This document shows, piece by piece, positions 1 through 9,156 of a DNA stretch of 64,000 nt (position 1 is the stretch's first letter; the number at the start of each line of letters is the position of its first letter). The DNA comes from Erythrobacteraceae bacterium Alg239-R51 (GTDB lineage Bacteria > Pseudomonadota > Alphaproteobacteria > Sphingomonadales > Sphingomonadaceae), in assembly GCA_947331495.1 (NCBI GenBank), contig CAMZOI010000001.1:310001-374000 (forward strand), written 5' to 3'. Made by a program: the position numbers and the translations under genes. The notes below the pieces were generated by a model. The model had not been told where the DNA came from, ran no database searches, and saw only the letters and a list, made by a program, of their open reading frames with translations.

Positions 1-2374
1 CGCCGGCCAGCTTGGCGACCGAAAGGCCATAACTGCGGTCGGCCACGCCCTTCGCCAGTTCATGCAGGAGAACGAGTTCGCCTTTCCACTCGCGCGCGCG
101 CACATGGTGCAGGCTGAGGGCGTCGCAGGTCTCGGCAAGGCGCGCCAGCTCGTGATAATGCGTCGCGAACAGACAACGGCACTGCAACTGCTCGTGCACC
201 GCCTCGACGACTGCCCAGGCCAGCGCCATGCCGTCATAGGTCGACGTGCCCCGGCCGACCTCGTCGAGGATGACGAACGAACGTTCGGTCGCCTGGCTGA
301 GAATTGCAGCAGTTTCGACCATCTCGACCATGAAGGTCGAGCGCCCTCGCGCCAGATTGTCCGAGGCGCCGACCCGGCTGAACAGGCGGTCGGCAATCCC
401 GATCCGCGCCGTGCCGGCAGGGACGAAGCTTCCGGCCTGCGCGAGCAGGAGAATAAGAGCGTTCTGGCGCAGGAAGGTCGACTTGCCCCCCATGTTCGGC
501 CCGCCGATCAGCCACAGCCGATCCTCCTGGTCGAGAGAACAATCATTGGCCACGAAGCGTTTGCCGATCTTGTCGAGCGCCGCCTCGACCACGGGGTGGC
601 GCCCGCCCGCAACTTCGAAACAGGTTTGCTCGACCATTTCCGGCCGGGCCCAGTCGCCCTCCACCGCGCGTTCGGCCAGCGCGGCACAGACATCGATCCG
701 CGCCAGCGCAGCCGCCGTTGCCGCCACGGCTTCGCGTGACCCGACGACCGCGCCCGCAAGTTCCTCGAAATGAGCCTCTTCGGCGGCAACGGCATGCGCG
801 CCCGCCTCGGCAATTCGGGTGGCTTCCTCGTGCAGGCCAACCGAATTGAATCGCACGGCGCCGGCCATCGTCTGGCGATGGGTGAAGCCGCTTTCCGCTG
901 CCATCAGCTTGTCACCGTGCTTCGCGGGCACCTCGATGAAATAGCCGAGTACCTTGTTGTGCTTGATCTTGAGCGAGGGCGTATCGGTATCATTTCGATA
1001 CTTCGCCTCCAGCGCGGCGATGGCCTTGCGGGCATTGCCCGATGTCTCGCGCAGGGCATCGAGCGCATGGTCGTATCCGCTGGCAATGAAACCGCCCTGC
1101 TGCCGTTCGGTCGGCGGCGCCGGGACGAGCGCCCGCGCGAGATGATCGACCAGCGCCGCATGGCCGCCCAGCGCCCCGGTCATGCGCGCCAGCAAGACAG
1201 GCAAATCGACGCTGGCGGAGAGCATGTCGCGTATGCGCCGCGCTTGCGACAGACCGTCGCGGATCTGGCCGAGATCGCGCGGACTCCCGCGCCCTGCCAC
1301 CACGCGTCCCAGCGCGCGGCCGATGTCGGGCGCCTGCCGCAGAACGGCACGCAGATCGGCGCGTAGGAGCGGGTCGACATGGAAGTGCTGCACTGCCGCC
1401 AGCCGTTCCTCGACTGCACTGCGGCTGGCGAGCGGAGCCGACAGGTCGTCGGCCAGTTGCCGGGCGCCGGCACCGGTAGCGCACCGGTCGATGCAGGCTA
1501 CGAGGCTGCCTTCGCGCGAACCGCTTTGCGCTTCGAGGATTTCCAGGCCCGCCCGCGTCGCGGCGTCCATGGCCAGATGCGCGCCGCTGCCCCGGGCGAC
1601 CGGCGGCAACAGGAAGGGCATCACCCCCCGGCCCACATGATCGAGATAGGCCACCAGCCCCGCTGCCGCAGCGAGCATGGGCCGCGTGAAATCGCCCAGC
1701 CCGTCGAGCGTGGCCAAACCGTGCAACTCGGTCAACCGCGCCTCGCCATCCTCGCTGCGGAAGTCCGAGCGGGGCCGGACGATCGTTTCGGCCACGGTCC
1801 CGTCCCAGCCCTCCGGCGCGATCACCTCGCTTGCGCCCAACCGCGCGAGTGCCGCTTCGAGCGCGCCCGCTGCGCAGTCCTCCAGCTCCATGCGCCCGGT
1901 CGAGATGTCGCAGGCAGCCAGTCCGACGCGGTCGCCAAGCGGAGCCAGCGCGGCCAGCAGATTCGCCCGGCGCGGCTCGAGCAGCGCGTCCTCGGTCAGC
2001 GTGCCGGCCGTGACGAAGCGTACGATTTCGCGCGCGACCAGCGCCTTGGACGCAGCGCCGCCCTCGCGTTTCACCCTGTCCTTCGCCTGGTCTGGGGTTT
2101 CGGTCTGCTCCGCGATGGCGACCCGGCATCCTGCCTTGATCAGGCGAGCGAGATAATTGTCCGCCGAATGGACCGGCACACCGCACATCGGGACCGGGTC
2201 CCCGTCATGCTCACCCCTGCTGGTCAGCGCGATGTCGAGCACACCGGCCGCAATGCGGGCGTCTTCGAAGAACAGTTCGAAAAAGTCGCCCATGCGGTAG
2301 AACAGCAGCGCAGCACCTGCTTCCTGCTTCAGCGCAAGATACTGCTCCATCATCGGGGTCGGTTTGGCGGGCAT
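1..2374 (-). CDS. mutS: DNA mismatch repair protein MutS (3' end outside window)
   Basis: MutS recognises base mismatches and small loops and recruits MutL in post-replicative repair. About 791 codons are present. The C-terminal end lies beyond base 1. The mismatch-reading motif GDFFEL sits near residues 29-34, with the Phe and Glu expected to contact the mismatch. The Walker A motif GPNMGGKST is near residue 622 and the Walker B motif LDEVGRGTST follows, as in full-length MutS of about 850-880 residues. The start is the ATG at 2374. An internal ATG pair eight residues in (MMEQY) is an alternative. It is transcribed away from maeB across a 111-base divergent gap. The frame is intact although no single unbroken entry covered it, because the gene runs off the window. 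Confidence 0.96.
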   Translation of the reverse strand, partial: MPAKPTPMMEQYLALKQEAGAALLFYRMGDFFELFFEDARIAAGVLDIALTSRGEHDGDPVPMCGVPVHSADNYLARLIKAGCRVAIAEQTETPDQAKDRVKREGGAASKALVAREIVRFVTAGTLTEDALLEPRRANLLAALAPLGDRVGLAACDISTGRMELEDCAAGALEAALARLGASEVIAPEGWDGTVAETIVRPRSDFRSEDGEARLTELHGLATLDGLGDFTRPMLAAAAGLVAYLDHVGRGVMPFLLPPVARGSGAHLAMDAATRAGLEILEAQSGSREGSLVACIDRCATGAGARQLADDLSAPLASRSAVEERLAAVQHFHVDPLLRADLRAVLRQAPDIGRALGRVVAGRGSPRDLGQIRDGLSQARRIRDMLSASVDLPVLLARMTGALGGHAALVDHLARALVPAPPTERQQGGFIASGYDHALDALRETSGNARKAIAALEAKYRNDTDTPSLKIKHNKVLGYFIEVPAKHGDKLMAAESGFTHRQTMAGAVRFNSVGLHEEATRIAEAGAHAVAAEEAHFEELAGAVVGSREAVAATAAALARIDVCAALAERAVEGDWARPEMVEQTCFEVAGGRHPVVEAALDKIGKRFVANDCSLDQEDRLWLIGGPNMGGKSTFLRQNALILLLAQAGSFVPAGTARIGIADRLFSRVGASDNLARGRSTFMVEMVETAAILSQATERSFVILDEVGRGTSTYDGMALAWAVVEAVHEQLQCRCLFATHYHELARLAETCDALSLHHVRAREWKGELVLLHELAKGVADRSYGLSVAKLAG

Positions 2375-2485
2375 GGTCGATGCCGTAGCCCCTCGGCTTG
2401 CGATTCGGGAAGCGGGCGGCCTCAGGTTTCCCCTACCGCTGGGCCGACAAGCGCGTTAGGGCAGGCCTTCATTACAGGAGCGCGC

Positions 2486-4747
2486 ATGTCCGACGATACG
2501 ACCAACGCATTCAAGGCCCGCGAGGCGCTGTTCTATCACGAGACGATCCGTCCCGGTAAGATCGAGATCATTGCGAGCAAGCCGATGGCGACGCAGCGCG
2601 ACCTCAGCCTTGCCTATTCGCCCGGCGTCGCCGCCCCGGTCGAGGCGATCGCGAAGAACCCGAAGGATGCGGCCCGTTACACCGCGCGGGGCAATCTCGT
2701 CGCAGTGATTTCGAATGGCACGGCAATCCTTGGGCTGGGCAATCTCGGCGCGCTGGCATCGAAGCCGGTCATGGAAGGCAAGGCAGTCCTGTTCAAACGG
2801 TTTGCCGATGTCGATTCGATCGATATCGAGCTCGATACCGAAGACCCGGAGAAGTTCATCGAGGCGGTCGCGCTCATGGAACCGAGCTTCGGCGGCATCA
2901 ACCTTGAAGACATCGCCGCGCCGGAATGCTTCATCATCGAGCAGGCCTTGCGCGACCGGATGAACATACCGGTCATGCACGACGACCAGCATGGGACGGC
3001 CATCATCGCCGCTGCCGGGCTGATCAATGCCTGCCACCTGACCGGACGCAATCTTGAGGACGTGAAGATGGTCGTGAACGGAGCAGGAGCCTCGGCGCTT
3101 GCCTGTACCGCGCTGGTCAAGGCCATGGGCATGCGCCACGAGAACGTGATCGTGTGCGACCGCTCGGGTCCGATCACCCCGGGGCGGGATAATGTCGACC
3201 AATGGAAGAGTGCGCATGCCGTCGATACCGACGCACGCGATCTCGAAGCGGCGCTTGCTGGCGCGGACATCTTCCTTGGTCTGTCGGCCGCCGGGGCCCT
3301 GAAGCCCGAATGGGTGAGGAACATGGCCGATCAACCGATCATCTTCGCCATGGCCAACCCGGTCCCGGAAATCATGCCCGAGGATGCCAAGGCTGTGCGT
3401 CCCGATGCCATTATTGCCACCGGACGCAGCGACTATCCCAACCAGGTCAACAACGTGCTGGGTTTTCCTTTCATCTTCCGCGGCGCGCTCGATGTTCAGG
3501 CAACCGCGATCAACGAGGAGATGAAGATCGCTGCCGCTCATGCGATCGCGGAACTCGCGCGCGAACGTGTGCCGGAGGAAGTCGCCGCAGCCTATGGCGT
3601 GACCCATCAGTTCGGCGAAGACTACATCATCCCGGCGCCCTTCGATCCGCGGTTGATGGAGGTCGTGTCTTCCGCTGTTGCGAAGGCCGCCATGGATTCC
3701 GGCGTGGCCCAGGCTCCGATAAAGGATTTTGACGATTACCGTCACAAGCTCAAGGCGCGCCTCAATCCGACGACTGCCGCTCTCACCAATATCTACGAGC
3801 AGGCGCGCGCCAATCCCAAGCGCATGGTGTTCGCCGAAGCCGAGGAAGACGTCGCCCTGCGCGCCGCGATCCAGTATCGCGAGTTCGGCTATGGCGAGCC
3901 AATTCTAGTCGGCCGGACCGAAAAGGTCCGCGAAAAGCTGGTCGAACTGGCGGTGGACGATCCCGACGACTGGACCATCGAAAACTCGAAGGTCTCGGAC
4001 AAGGTGCCCGGGATGGTCGATTATCTTTACAAGCGCCTGCAACGGCGCGGCTATACCGAACGCGATGTGGCGCGCATGGTCAATCAGGAACGCAACGTCT
4101 TTGCGGCCCTGCTGGTGGCGCTGGACCACGGTGATGCGATGATTTCTGGCCTTACGCGCACATTCAGCCAGACTGCGCGAGAGGTCGGACGTGTCCTCGA
4201 CGAAAAACCGGGCGCCGTGCCCTTTGGCATTCACATGATGATCGGCAAGAACAACACCGTGTTCCTGGCCGACACGACGATCAACGAACGTCCGACAGCT
4301 GAACAGCTGGCCCATATCGCGAAGGAAACCGCGGCGGTCGCGCGGCGCATGGGGCACGAGCCACGCGTCGCCTTTCTTTCCTTCTCCACCTTCGGCAATC
4401 CCAGCGGGCAGTGGCTGGCCAACATCCGCGATGCGGTGGCGATCCTCGATGCGGAGGATCCCGGTTTCGAGTATGAAGGCGAAATGGCACCCGACGCGGC
4501 ACTCAACCCCACGGTGATGAAGCTTTATCCCTTCAGTCGCCTGTCGGGTCCCGCGAACGTCATGATCATGCCTGGCCTGCAATCGGCCAATCTGTCGGCC
4601 AAATTGCTGCGCGAACTGGCGGGCGAAACCACCGTTGGCCCCATGCTCATCGGCATGGAAAAGCCGGTCCAGATCGCACCGATGACGTCCATCGCACCAG
4701 ACATTCTGACCCTGGCCGTGCTGGCCAGCGCAGGCATCGTGGGATAG
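2486..4747 (+). CDS. maeB: NADP-dependent malic enzyme, phosphotransacetylase-fused type
   Basis: It decarboxylates malate to pyruvate with reduction of NADP, supplying NADPH and pyruvate for gluconeogenesis. The 753-residue length matches the MaeB class, in which an N-terminal malic domain and NAD(P)-binding Rossmann fold (GAGASALA near residue 198) are followed by a phosphotransacetylase-like C-terminal half that is generally regulatory. The SPGVAAP motif near residue 45 and the NPVPEI motif are typical. The start is the ATG at 2486, preceded by ACAGGAG at 2474-2480, although the open frame extends far upstream opposite mutS. The stop overlaps the next gene's GTG start by one base, so the two are probably translationally coupled. 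Confidence 0.95.
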   Translation: MSDDTTNAFKAREALFYHETIRPGKIEIIASKPMATQRDLSLAYSPGVAAPVEAIAKNPKDAARYTARGNLVAVISNGTAILGLGNLGALASKPVMEGKAVLFKRFADVDSIDIELDTEDPEKFIEAVALMEPSFGGINLEDIAAPECFIIEQALRDRMNIPVMHDDQHGTAIIAAAGLINACHLTGRNLEDVKMVVNGAGASALACTALVKAMGMRHENVIVCDRSGPITPGRDNVDQWKSAHAVDTDARDLEAALAGADIFLGLSAAGALKPEWVRNMADQPIIFAMANPVPEIMPEDAKAVRPDAIIATGRSDYPNQVNNVLGFPFIFRGALDVQATAINEEMKIAAAHAIAELARERVPEEVAAAYGVTHQFGEDYIIPAPFDPRLMEVVSSAVAKAAMDSGVAQAPIKDFDDYRHKLKARLNPTTAALTNIYEQARANPKRMVFAEAEEDVALRAAIQYREFGYGEPILVGRTEKVREKLVELAVDDPDDWTIENSKVSDKVPGMVDYLYKRLQRRGYTERDVARMVNQERNVFAALLVALDHGDAMISGLTRTFSQTAREVGRVLDEKPGAVPFGIHMMIGKNNTVFLADTTINERPTAEQLAHIAKETAAVARRMGHEPRVAFLSFSTFGNPSGQWLANIRDAVAILDAEDPGFEYEGEMAPDAALNPTVMKLYPFSRLSGPANVMIMPGLQSANLSAKLLRELAGETTVGPMLIGMEKPVQIAPMTSIAPDILTLAVLASAGIVG

Positions 4748-5349
4748 TGTATCGAAAGCCCGGCGATCATGCCGGACGCAATGGCCTCTCCCGTTGGCTG
4801 ACAACGGTCCGGCCAGAGGTGGCGCAGTCGAAACCGAGCCAGTTGCTTGCTGTTGCGGTCTTCAGCTTCGTATTTCTCTGGATGCCGGATATCGATCTGG
4901 TGTTCCTGGAGATACTCCATCATCGCTCGGCGTTGACGCACTCGCTGATCCCGGTCGCGATCTTGTCATGGTTCTTACGGGAATGGGGACCTGGCATCGG
5001 CACCGGCGCCTTGCTGGGGACCAGCATTCACTTGTCGGCGGACCTCGTGACGCCGAGCATGGTCGGCTTTGCCCAGGTGTGGCTGCCCGAGCCATGGCAG
5101 ATTTCGCTAGGGTCTTGCAGCTATGTCTGGCTGTTTGCCAACGCGTTCGCCGGTTTTGCTGCGGCTTCTATCTATGCGCGAAGAAGTTTCGGAGCGAAAT
5201 GGTCGCTGCCGGTGGTGTTCGCTTGCGCAATTCTGGCAGGGTCCTTGTACGGCTGGATCAACGAGCAGTCGGTCGTATCCGTCCTGGTCATCTGGTTGAT
5301 GGCGATTCTGGCGCTCTGGCCCGAACGAAGATGGGCAAACAGGGCTTAG
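4747..5349 (+). CDS. Membrane-bound metal-dependent hydrolase, YdjM/DUF457-like
   Basis: This is a 200-residue inner-membrane protein with about four hydrophobic segments. A PDID motif is followed by HHRSALTHS (residues about 48-70), the Asp and His pattern that marks the LexA-regulated YdjM/DUF457 family of predicted membrane hydrolases. The substrate is unknown. The GTG start shares one base with the maeB stop (TAGTG), which suggests coupled translation, although no functional link with malic enzyme is evident. The family assignment rests on the motif and topology only. Confidence 0.7.
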   Translation: MYRKPGDHAGRNGLSRWLTTVRPEVAQSKPSQLLAVAVFSFVFLWMPDIDLVFLEILHHRSALTHSLIPVAILSWFLREWGPGIGTGALLGTSIHLSADLVTPSMVGFAQVWLPEPWQISLGSCSYVWLFANAFAGFAAASIYARRSFGAKWSLPVVFACAILAGSLYGWINEQSVVSVLVIWLMAILALWPERRWANRA

Positions 5350-5377
5350 GAACCCGCCGCTTTCCCGAGAAGAGCGA

Positions 5378-5405
5378 GCGGTCGCGGTTTCCTGGCCGCG
5401 ACCGC
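5378..5405. terminator. GC-rich hairpin between convergent genes
   Basis: A perfect 10-base inverted repeat (GCGGTCGCGG / CCGCGACCGC, 8-base loop) lies between the convergent hydrolase and membrane-protein genes. There is no strong T tract, so it may be a weak or Rho-assisted terminator. Confidence 0.5.
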
Positions 5406-5415
5406 CGCTGCTGAT

Positions 5416-6186
5416 TCAGACCGAACGATTGTCCAGATCGACTTCCTCACGTGCTGTCACAAAGGTCCGCTTGGGCGAACCTGCCCCTGCGCCAAGAACT
5501 GCTGCGCCGAACGCCAGCAGCGAAGCGAAGAAGGCATACCAGGCCGCGGTCGACAACCCTTCACTGGCGCGTATGGCAGCCGCTTCGGCATCGGCGCGCA
5601 ATTCCTGCGTATCGATCTGCTGCGCCTGGCGCTGCGCCGTGTTCACTGCCTCCTGCGCGGCATTCTCGATTTCCGAAGCCGATATGTCGACCGGGCTGTT
5701 GGGGCTGGTAGCAGCGTCGGCTGCGGTGGTAGCGGCCGAGCCAGCTACCCGAAAAGCCCCCGCAAAGGCACCGGCGGCGGTGTTGATCGTGGATCCCACG
5801 GCGCTGGCGGCCATCCAGACGGTCAGAATGGTCACCAGACCCCAGACCGAAGCACCATGTGCCGTCGCAGACGATTTGTCGGGAATCCCTGACAATCGAG
5901 CCGCAACGAAGCCACCGATCCCGAGCGCCACGATACTGGTCACAATCCACCAGATCCCGGCGCCGATGCCGATGCCCTCAAACGGTGCCCCGGTGCCCGG
6001 ATCGATCGCCTGTATGCCAATCGCCGTGCCCAGAATACTCAACAATATCAGCACGCCCAGCGCGATTACGGTGCCAGCGAAGATGGCGCCCCACGAAACC
6101 CGCGAAAGGAGGGCGGGGGTGGAAGTGGCGGAGACAAGGGACGCGGTATGATGGTCCCGGTCGTTATGGTCATGAGTTACAGCCAT
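5416..6186 (-). CDS. Conserved four-helix membrane protein, general-stress promoter
   Basis: This 256-residue protein has a His/Asp-rich N-terminus (DHNDRDHH) followed by hydrophobic segments at about 30-55, 75-95, 110-135 and 220-240. A long Ala- and Gln-rich helical stretch between about 150 and 215 probably lies outside the membrane. Similar sphingomonad proteins are usually annotated as PhnA-like or hypothetical membrane proteins. No enzyme motif is visible. The ATG at 6186 follows an AGGGGAA ribosome site. An exact sigma-EcfG-type promoter lies about 30 bases upstream, so it is probably a general-stress envelope protein. Its function is unknown. Confidence 0.8.
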   Translation of the reverse strand: MAVTHDHNDRDHHTASLVSATSTPALLSRVSWGAIFAGTVIALGVLILLSILGTAIGIQAIDPGTGAPFEGIGIGAGIWWIVTSIVALGIGGFVAARLSGIPDKSSATAHGASVWGLVTILTVWMAASAVGSTINTAAGAFAGAFRVAGSAATTAADAATSPNSPVDISASEIENAAQEAVNTAQRQAQQIDTQELRADAEAAAIRASEGLSTAAWYAFFASLLAFGAAVLGAGAGSPKRTFVTAREEVDLDNRSV

Positions 6187-6218
6187 GGTATTCCCCTTTT
6201 CCTAAATCCATGACTATG

Positions 6219-6243
6219 AACGACAAACCGCCCATGCCGTTCC
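6219..6243 (-). promoter_or_regulatory. Sigma-EcfG (general stress response) promoter
   Basis: On the minus strand the sequence reads GGAAC, 16 bases, CGTT. This is the exact consensus for EcfG-type sigma factors of alphaproteobacteria. It predicts a start near 6211 and a leader of about 25 bases before the ATG at 6186. Confidence 0.75.
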
Positions 6244-6296
6244 TCGCGAAGGTCGATGCCATTGGGTTCAGGTCGGCTAGGTCGACGGCGCCAACG

Positions 6297-6965
6297 CTAG
6301 TAGGCCAGTTCCTTGCCGCTATAATCGACGAAGCGGAAGCCGCCGCCCCCGGCCCGCTCGATAACATCGGCAAGCCCCGTGACGCTTTGCGCAACGGACA
6401 GTTTCGCATTCGGTCCGCCCATATCGGTCTGTACCCATCCGGGGTGGAGAGCCAGTACTTCGACGTTCCGATCGGCGGCCTCCTGTTCGGCAATGCCCTT
6501 TGCCAGCATGTTCAGGGCCACTTTGCTGGTGCGGTAGAGTTCGTAACCACCCGATGAATCGTCGATCGAGCCCATCAGCGAAGACATGACGCCGAGCGTT
6601 CCGCCGGTCTTGAGCTTGGGCAACATGGTTTTGGCGACCCGCGCGGGGCCAAAGGCATTGGTCATCATGACTTCGGATACCTCATCAGTCGTCGCCTCGA
6701 CGCTCGATTGGTGCTTCGCTCCCGTAATGCCCGCATTGACGATCAGCGCATCGAGGCTGCCGTCGGCCAGTCCGAGTTTCTCGTAGCTTCCCGGTTCGGT
6801 GACGTCGGCAGTGACGATGCGCAGATTGTCGCCTTCCAGATCGTGCAGTTCCTTGCTGCGCGAGCGTTCGCTGGCGATGACCGACCAGCCGCGGTCGAGA
6901 AAGGTGCGGGCGAGGCCCAGGCCGATTCCGCGCGACGCGCCAAGAATGAAGATGGTCTTGCTCAT
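6297..6965 (-). CDS. Short-chain dehydrogenase/reductase (C-factor-like SDR)
   Basis: This is an NAD(P)-dependent Rossmann oxidoreductase of 222 residues. The cofactor loop GASRGIG is near residue 9, NAG (in VNAGITGA) is near residue 78, and the catalytic YxxxK is present as YRTSK. The short length and the sequence style fit the C-factor/CsgA-like SDR group. The substrate cannot be told from the sequence. It ends 110 bases from the stress-promoter membrane protein and starts 10 bases after the stop of the aldehyde dehydrogenase, so it is the downstream gene of a two-gene operon. Confidence 0.88.
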   Translation of the reverse strand: MSKTIFILGASRGIGLGLARTFLDRGWSVIASERSRSKELHDLEGDNLRIVTADVTEPGSYEKLGLADGSLDALIVNAGITGAKHQSSVEATTDEVSEVMMTNAFGPARVAKTMLPKLKTGGTLGVMSSLMGSIDDSSGGYELYRTSKVALNMLAKGIAEQEAADRNVEVLALHPGWVQTDMGGPNAKLSVAQSVTGLADVIERAGGGGFRFVDYSGKELAY

Positions 6966-6975
6966 AATCTGGTTC

Positions 6976-8343
6976 CTATGCTGGATGAATCAGCGTCTTG
7001 AGGTTCATGAATTCGTGCAGGCCGTGTTGCGACAGTTCGCGTCCGAAGCCGGATCGCTTGATGCCGCCGAAAGGCGCTTCGATCTTGGAGCCATTGACGG
7101 CGTTGAAAGTGGTCATCCCGGCAGCGATTGCATTGGCGAAATGCTCCTTTTCATCCTCGTCATTCGTCCAGACAGCTGAGCCGAGCCCGAACGGGATGGC
7201 GTTGGCAATGGTCGTCGCTTCGTCCATGTCGCTAGCCTTGTAGATCTGGGCGACGGGACCGAAAATCTCGTCCGTGCCCGTTTCACTGCCTAGCGGCACG
7301 TCGGCCAGGAGACCGACATTCATCCATGCCCCGGGGCGGTCGAGCTTTTCGCCGCCGAACAGCAAGGTGCAGCCCTCGTCTCGTGCCTTCACGACCTGAT
7401 CTAGCACGGTGTCGCGCTGGCCCTCGCTCGACAATGGTCCCAATTGGGTATCATCGTCCAGGGGATCGCCAATCGTCACATCTTTCAGGGCGGCGGTGAA
7501 GCGGTCTGCGAACGCGTCATAGATGTCCGCATGAACAATCGTCCGCTTGCCGCAGATGCACGACTGGCCGTTGTTCTGAATACGCGCCGTGACGGCATCC
7601 TCGACGGCCTGTTCGATATCGGCCGAGGGCATGACGATGAACGGATCGCTTCCACCCAGCTCGAGAACGACCTTCTTGAGATGCTTGCCGGCCTGTTGCG
7701 CGACAGCGCTGCCCGCGCCCTCGCTGCCGGTCAGGGTGGCGGCGGTGATGCGGCTGTCGGCAATGACTTCGGCAATCGGGTCCGAAGAGACGCACAGGTT
7801 CTGGAACAGTCCGTCGGGTCCGCCGGCTTCCAGTACCAGTTCCTCGATCTTCGCGGCGACGCCCTGAACGATGCTGGCGTGTTTGAGCACGCCGACATTG
7901 CCCGCCATGACCGTAGGCGCAAGAAAACGGGCAACCTGCCAGTACGGGAAGTTCCACGGCATGACCGCAAGCACAGGTCCTTGGGGCAGCCAGCGCCCTT
8001 CGGCCCGGCCACCATCGGACAGGTCCCACCATTCCGATTCAAGCATGGCCGGACCCGCCTCGGCCAGATACCGGAACAGGCTGGCACATTTTTCTACTTC
8101 GGAGCGGGCCTGGCTGATCGGCTTGCCCATTTCGGTCACTGCGAGCCGGGCCAGTTCTTCCTTCCGGCTTTCGAATAGACCGCCAAGGTTCTCCAGCACT
8201 CTGGCGCGCTGGTCAACCGGGCTCGCCCGCCAGTCATGATAGGTGCATATCGCCGTTTCCAGCTTCGCATCGATACCATTCGCATCGAGCGTTTCGTATT
8301 CGGCGATAGTCTCGCCGGTGGCGGGATTGATGGTGGTGATCAA
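6976..8343 (-). CDS. NAD(P)-dependent aldehyde dehydrogenase, succinate-semialdehyde type
   Basis: It oxidises an aldehyde to the acid with NAD(P). At 455 residues it matches the GabD/Sad subgroup of the ALDH superfamily. The general-base Glu lies in LELGG (near residue 231) and the nucleophilic Cys in GQSCICGKR (near residue 265). The PWNFP motif of the cofactor site is also present. The N-terminus ITTINPATGE is typical of succinate-semialdehyde dehydrogenases, but substrate choice cannot be fixed from sequence. It is transcribed together with the downstream SDR. Confidence 0.9.
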   Translation of the reverse strand: MITTINPATGETIAEYETLDANGIDAKLETAICTYHDWRASPVDQRARVLENLGGLFESRKEELARLAVTEMGKPISQARSEVEKCASLFRYLAEAGPAMLESEWWDLSDGGRAEGRWLPQGPVLAVMPWNFPYWQVARFLAPTVMAGNVGVLKHASIVQGVAAKIEELVLEAGGPDGLFQNLCVSSDPIAEVIADSRITAATLTGSEGAGSAVAQQAGKHLKKVVLELGGSDPFIVMPSADIEQAVEDAVTARIQNNGQSCICGKRTIVHADIYDAFADRFTAALKDVTIGDPLDDDTQLGPLSSEGQRDTVLDQVVKARDEGCTLLFGGEKLDRPGAWMNVGLLADVPLGSETGTDEIFGPVAQIYKASDMDEATTIANAIPFGLGSAVWTNDEDEKEHFANAIAAGMTTFNAVNGSKIEAPFGGIKRSGFGRELSQHGLHEFMNLKTLIHPA

Positions 8344-8402
8344 GAAGAACGCTCCTGTTCAGGTCCTACCCGATCAATCGCCACGTCCCCACAGCGTTCC
8401 GT

Positions 8403-9104
8403 TCACCGACGCCGGAAGCGGAAGTACCACACCTCATGACCCATCTGCTCGCGCGCTTTTTTCTCATAGCGCGTCTCGCACCAGCCGGAAGGGCGGTTTT
8501 CCCAGCTGGCTCGATCTTCCACTACCCATTCGAATTCCTTCGTAAAACGGCGCATCACCATGAGGGCGTGCCGCAGATAGACCGGGTGGTCGGTGCCGAA
8601 GCGGAATTCGCCGCCAGCTTTTAACTTGTCCGCGAACAGCCGTACCGGCCCGTCGTTCATCATCCGTCGCTTGGCGTGCTTGTTCTTGGGCCAGGGATCG
8701 GGGTGCAGCAGGTAAAGCATGGTCAGCGCGCCATCGGGCACCCGGTCCAGCGCTTCCAAGGCATCGCCATGATGCACCCGGACATTGGCATGTCCGCCGT
8801 TTCGCACGTGCATCAGCGCTTGGGCCACCCCGTTGAGAAACGGCTCGGCACCGATGAAACCGTGGTCGGGCAGAAGGTCGGCGCGATAGGCAAGGTGTTC
8901 GCCCCCGCCGAAACCGATCTCGAAATGCAGCGGACGATCATATCCGAACAAGCGTTCGGCAGTGACCGGACCGTCTTCCGGCAAGGAAATCTGCGGCAGA
9001 AGCCGGTCGACCAGTTCCTGCTGCCCGCTGCGCAGCGGTTTTCCCTGGCTGCGGCCATAAAGCCGGTTGAGAGTGGTCGGATCGCCTTGCTTGAATGCGC
9101 TCAT
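8403..9104 (-). CDS. trmB: tRNA (guanine-46-N7)-methyltransferase
   Basis: It methylates N7 of G46 in the tRNA variable loop using SAM. The SAM loop FEIGFGGGEH, the HPDPWPK motif followed by a basic KHAKRRM stretch, and a C-terminal TRYEKKA segment identify TrmB. The open frame reaches 9140, but the ATG at 9104 (MSAFKQGDP) gives the usual 233-residue length and is preferred. It lies downstream of, and in the same direction as, the SAM methyltransferase at 9157-10113. In many alphaproteobacteria trmB sits beside metK. Here metK is 14 kb away. Confidence 0.94.
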   Translation of the reverse strand: MSAFKQGDPTTLNRLYGRSQGKPLRSGQQELVDRLLPQISLPEDGPVTAERLFGYDRPLHFEIGFGGGEHLAYRADLLPDHGFIGAEPFLNGVAQALMHVRNGGHANVRVHHGDALEALDRVPDGALTMLYLLHPDPWPKNKHAKRRMMNDGPVRLFADKLKAGGEFRFGTDHPVYLRHALMVMRRFTKEFEWVVEDRASWENRPSGWCETRYEKKAREQMGHEVWYFRFRRR

Positions 9105-9156
9105 GGCGCGCCCGCTAAAAGCAAAACGCCCGAAAGCCAAGGCCTTCAGGACGCTC

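Noticed and set aside
990-2186. Minus-strand 398-codon frame inside mutS
   Set aside because: It lies in the wrong frame of mutS. The MutS frame carries all the motifs.
2456-3745. Long open frame antisense to maeB
   Set aside because: Low-complexity shadow with no recognisable motif.
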